Assembly: GCA_025464585.1 (NCBI GenBank)
Contig: JAODGL010000130.1
Coordinates: 1-6,275 of the forward strand
Direction: 5' to 3'
Length of the DNA: 6,275 nucleotides
Source: Methanosarcinales archaeon
Lineage (GTDB): Archaea; Halobacteriota; Syntropharchaeia; Alkanophagales; Methanospirareceae
Position numbers and translations under genes: made by a program. The notes under the pieces are model-generated. The model worked only from the letters and a program-made list of their open reading frames with translations, searched no databases and was not told where the DNA came from. Below, piece by piece: positions 5,495 through 6,275 of the stretch. Position 1 is the first letter of the stretch; each line of letters begins with the position of its first letter.

Positions 5495-5532
5495 GTCGGA
5501 TGCCACCCAGGGCATCCGACTTTTTATTTTTT
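5495..5532 (+). terminator. Stem-loop terminator with T-tract
   Basis: GTCGGATGCC (5495-5504) and GGCATCCGAC (5511-5520) form a perfect 10-bp GC-rich stem around the loop ACCCAG, followed by T5-A-T6. It lies 17 bases after the exported-protein operon and overlaps the trm56 stop from the other side. On the minus strand the downstream sequence is only moderately T-rich, so it should work best for the plus-strand operon. A stem this strong is more elaborate than the plain oligo-T signals usual in archaea. Confidence 0.8.
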
Positions 5533-6102
5533 CCAGCTTTTGTTATTCGTGTCCTTCAACAAGTTCTGCTTCACTTTCAGCTCTTTACCCCTTCTTTTTG
5601 GCACTATTTCCAGCTTCGCATGCTCAAATTTAGTTTTTAGCTCTTTGCCTTGCTGCAAATAGTCAAGAAACAAAGCTAAAGCTGCTATTTCCGAATGCGG
5701 TTGATTTGATAATGCGATATTCCAATCCGCGGCTTCAAAAACACTGTATGGAACCTTCTCAGCGCCTACCACAACCATTATACGAGCTTTATCCTTCTTC
5801 GCTTCTCTCTTTATTTCTTCTATTACATCCAGAATGTTCTCACCGTACATCGTGAGATGGCACACTTTTCCACCTTCTTTCTTCCATTTCTTTAGCGCTT
5901 CGCGCCATTTCACATCTGTTTGCACAAAGAAGTCGCCACCCCACCTCTTTGTTACTTCTTTTATACTTCTCTCCACTCCTTTATCCTCAGAAGCGAGTAT
6001 CATCCCACTCGCACCTAATGCCCTCGCAACTAATCCGACATGCGTGGTTATTCGTTTATCGCGCTCCAGGCGGTGTCCTAATCTCAACACTACGATTTCC
6101 AC
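5524..6102 (-). CDS. trm56: tRNA (cytidine(56)-2'-O)-methyltransferase Trm56
   Basis: Trm56 is a SPOUT-class, knotted SAM-dependent methylase that puts a 2'-O-methyl on C56 in the T-loop of archaeal tRNAs, in the elbow region. The 192-residue length fits the family. The N-terminus VVLRLGHRLERDKRITTHVGLVARALGA is family-typical, with the conserved RDKRxTTH around 14-21. HLTMYGE (82-88) is present, as are the C-terminal SAM-binding knot motifs VVVGAEKVP (110-118) and ALSNQPHSEIAALALFLDYL (130-149). The start codon is GTG at 6100-6102. No upstream ATG exists in frame before a stop, and only a weak AAAG-type SD is present. A basic tail (about 155-192) extends past the SPOUT core. The gene converges on the exported-protein operon through the terminator and is divergent from the partial gene at the right edge. 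Confidence 0.95.
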   Translation of the reverse strand: MEIVVLRLGHRLERDKRITTHVGLVARALGASGMILASEDKGVERSIKEVTKRWGGDFFVQTDVKWREALKKWKKEGGKVCHLTMYGENILDVIEEIKREAKKDKARIMVVVGAEKVPYSVFEAADWNIALSNQPHSEIAALALFLDYLQQGKELKTKFEHAKLEIVPKRRGKELKVKQNLLKDTNNKSWKK

Positions 6103-6145
6103 TTTGTTCTTTAACTTTTCGTAAAGTCTTTAGCAAGCTAATATA

Positions 6146-6155
6146 GTATAAATTA
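6146..6155. promoter_or_regulatory. Shared TATA-like element between divergent genes
   Basis: GTATAAATTA reads as TATAAATTA on the plus strand and as AATTTATAC on the minus strand. Its centre is about 48 bases from the trm56 GTG and about 50 from the ATG of the right-edge gene, so either direction gives a leader of roughly 22-25 bases. No other comparable TATA box is seen in the 98-bp gap. A small palindrome, TAGCAAGCTA (6131-6140), lies next to it. Use in both directions is inferred. Confidence 0.45.
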
Positions 6156-6200
6156 AATATCCAAAAACAAAAAGAGTCATAAAGAAAATATGCGAAAAAA

Positions 6201-6275
6201 ATGATAAGAAGCTTGGAATACTATTTAGAAGAGAAAATAGGTCAAACTACTCCTGAAGAGCTGTCACCAATATTA
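6201..6275 (+). CDS. Start of an unidentified gene (runs off window)
   Basis: An ATG at 6201 opens 25 codons without a stop to the window edge: MIRSLEYYLEEKIGQTTPEE followed by LSPIL. It looks like a soluble helical N-terminus. An ATG at 6190 is excluded because it meets a stop after three codons. A TATA-like sequence at 6147-6155 has fitting spacing, while no clear SD is present. Too little is visible to name a family. Confidence 0.5.
   Translation, partial: MIRSLEYYLEEKIGQTTPEELSPIL

Overview
The window looks like a piece of a euryarchaeal chromosome. Two of its genes encode tRNA-modifying enzymes of archaeal type: a THUMP-domain Trm-G10 methylase and the SPOUT enzyme Trm56. Several genes sit behind AT-rich TATA-like boxes, and most starts carry GGAGG/AGGTGA-type Shine-Dalgarno sequences. 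The moderate GC content and gene styles would suit a methanogen or ANME-type lineage, but the sequence alone does not fix the taxon.

Left end (1-521): the minus strand holds the start of an IS110-family (DEDD) transposase that runs off the window. Directly upstream of it, in the same orientation, is the first 40-odd codons of a SixA-like phosphohistidine phosphatase, which then hits a stop. The simplest reading is that an IS110-type element landed inside sixA. A hairpin covers the transposase ribosome binding site and may block its translation from sixA read-through transcripts. The stretch 360-521 is A/T-rich degenerate sequence with no gene I can support.

Housekeeping block (522-2590): pdxS (PLP synthase lyase subunit, minus strand) is divergent from trmG10 (tRNA G10 N2-methyltransferase, plus strand). 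No pdxT is visible.

Accessory block (2658-5478, plus strand): a small conserved-looking protein of unknown function with a TTG start is followed after 22 bases by a membrane protein. That protein has a signal peptide, an external domain, one transmembrane helix and a cytoplasmic winged-helix DNA-binding domain, so it looks like a one-component transmembrane regulator. Between it and the next gene lie two palindromes, GTTCTGAAC and GTTCAGAAC, bracketing a TATA box. Two exported proteins follow, overlapping by 4 bases: a 208-residue protein and a 299-residue all-helical protein. I read this as a possible cell-envelope sensing module in which the regulator controls the exported pair. A perfect 10-bp stem with a T-tract closes the block.

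Right end (5495-6275): trm56 (minus strand) converges on the terminator. Its upstream region shares one TATA-like element with a divergent plus-strand gene, of which only 25 codons are in the window. No rRNA, tRNA or CRISPR array was seen.
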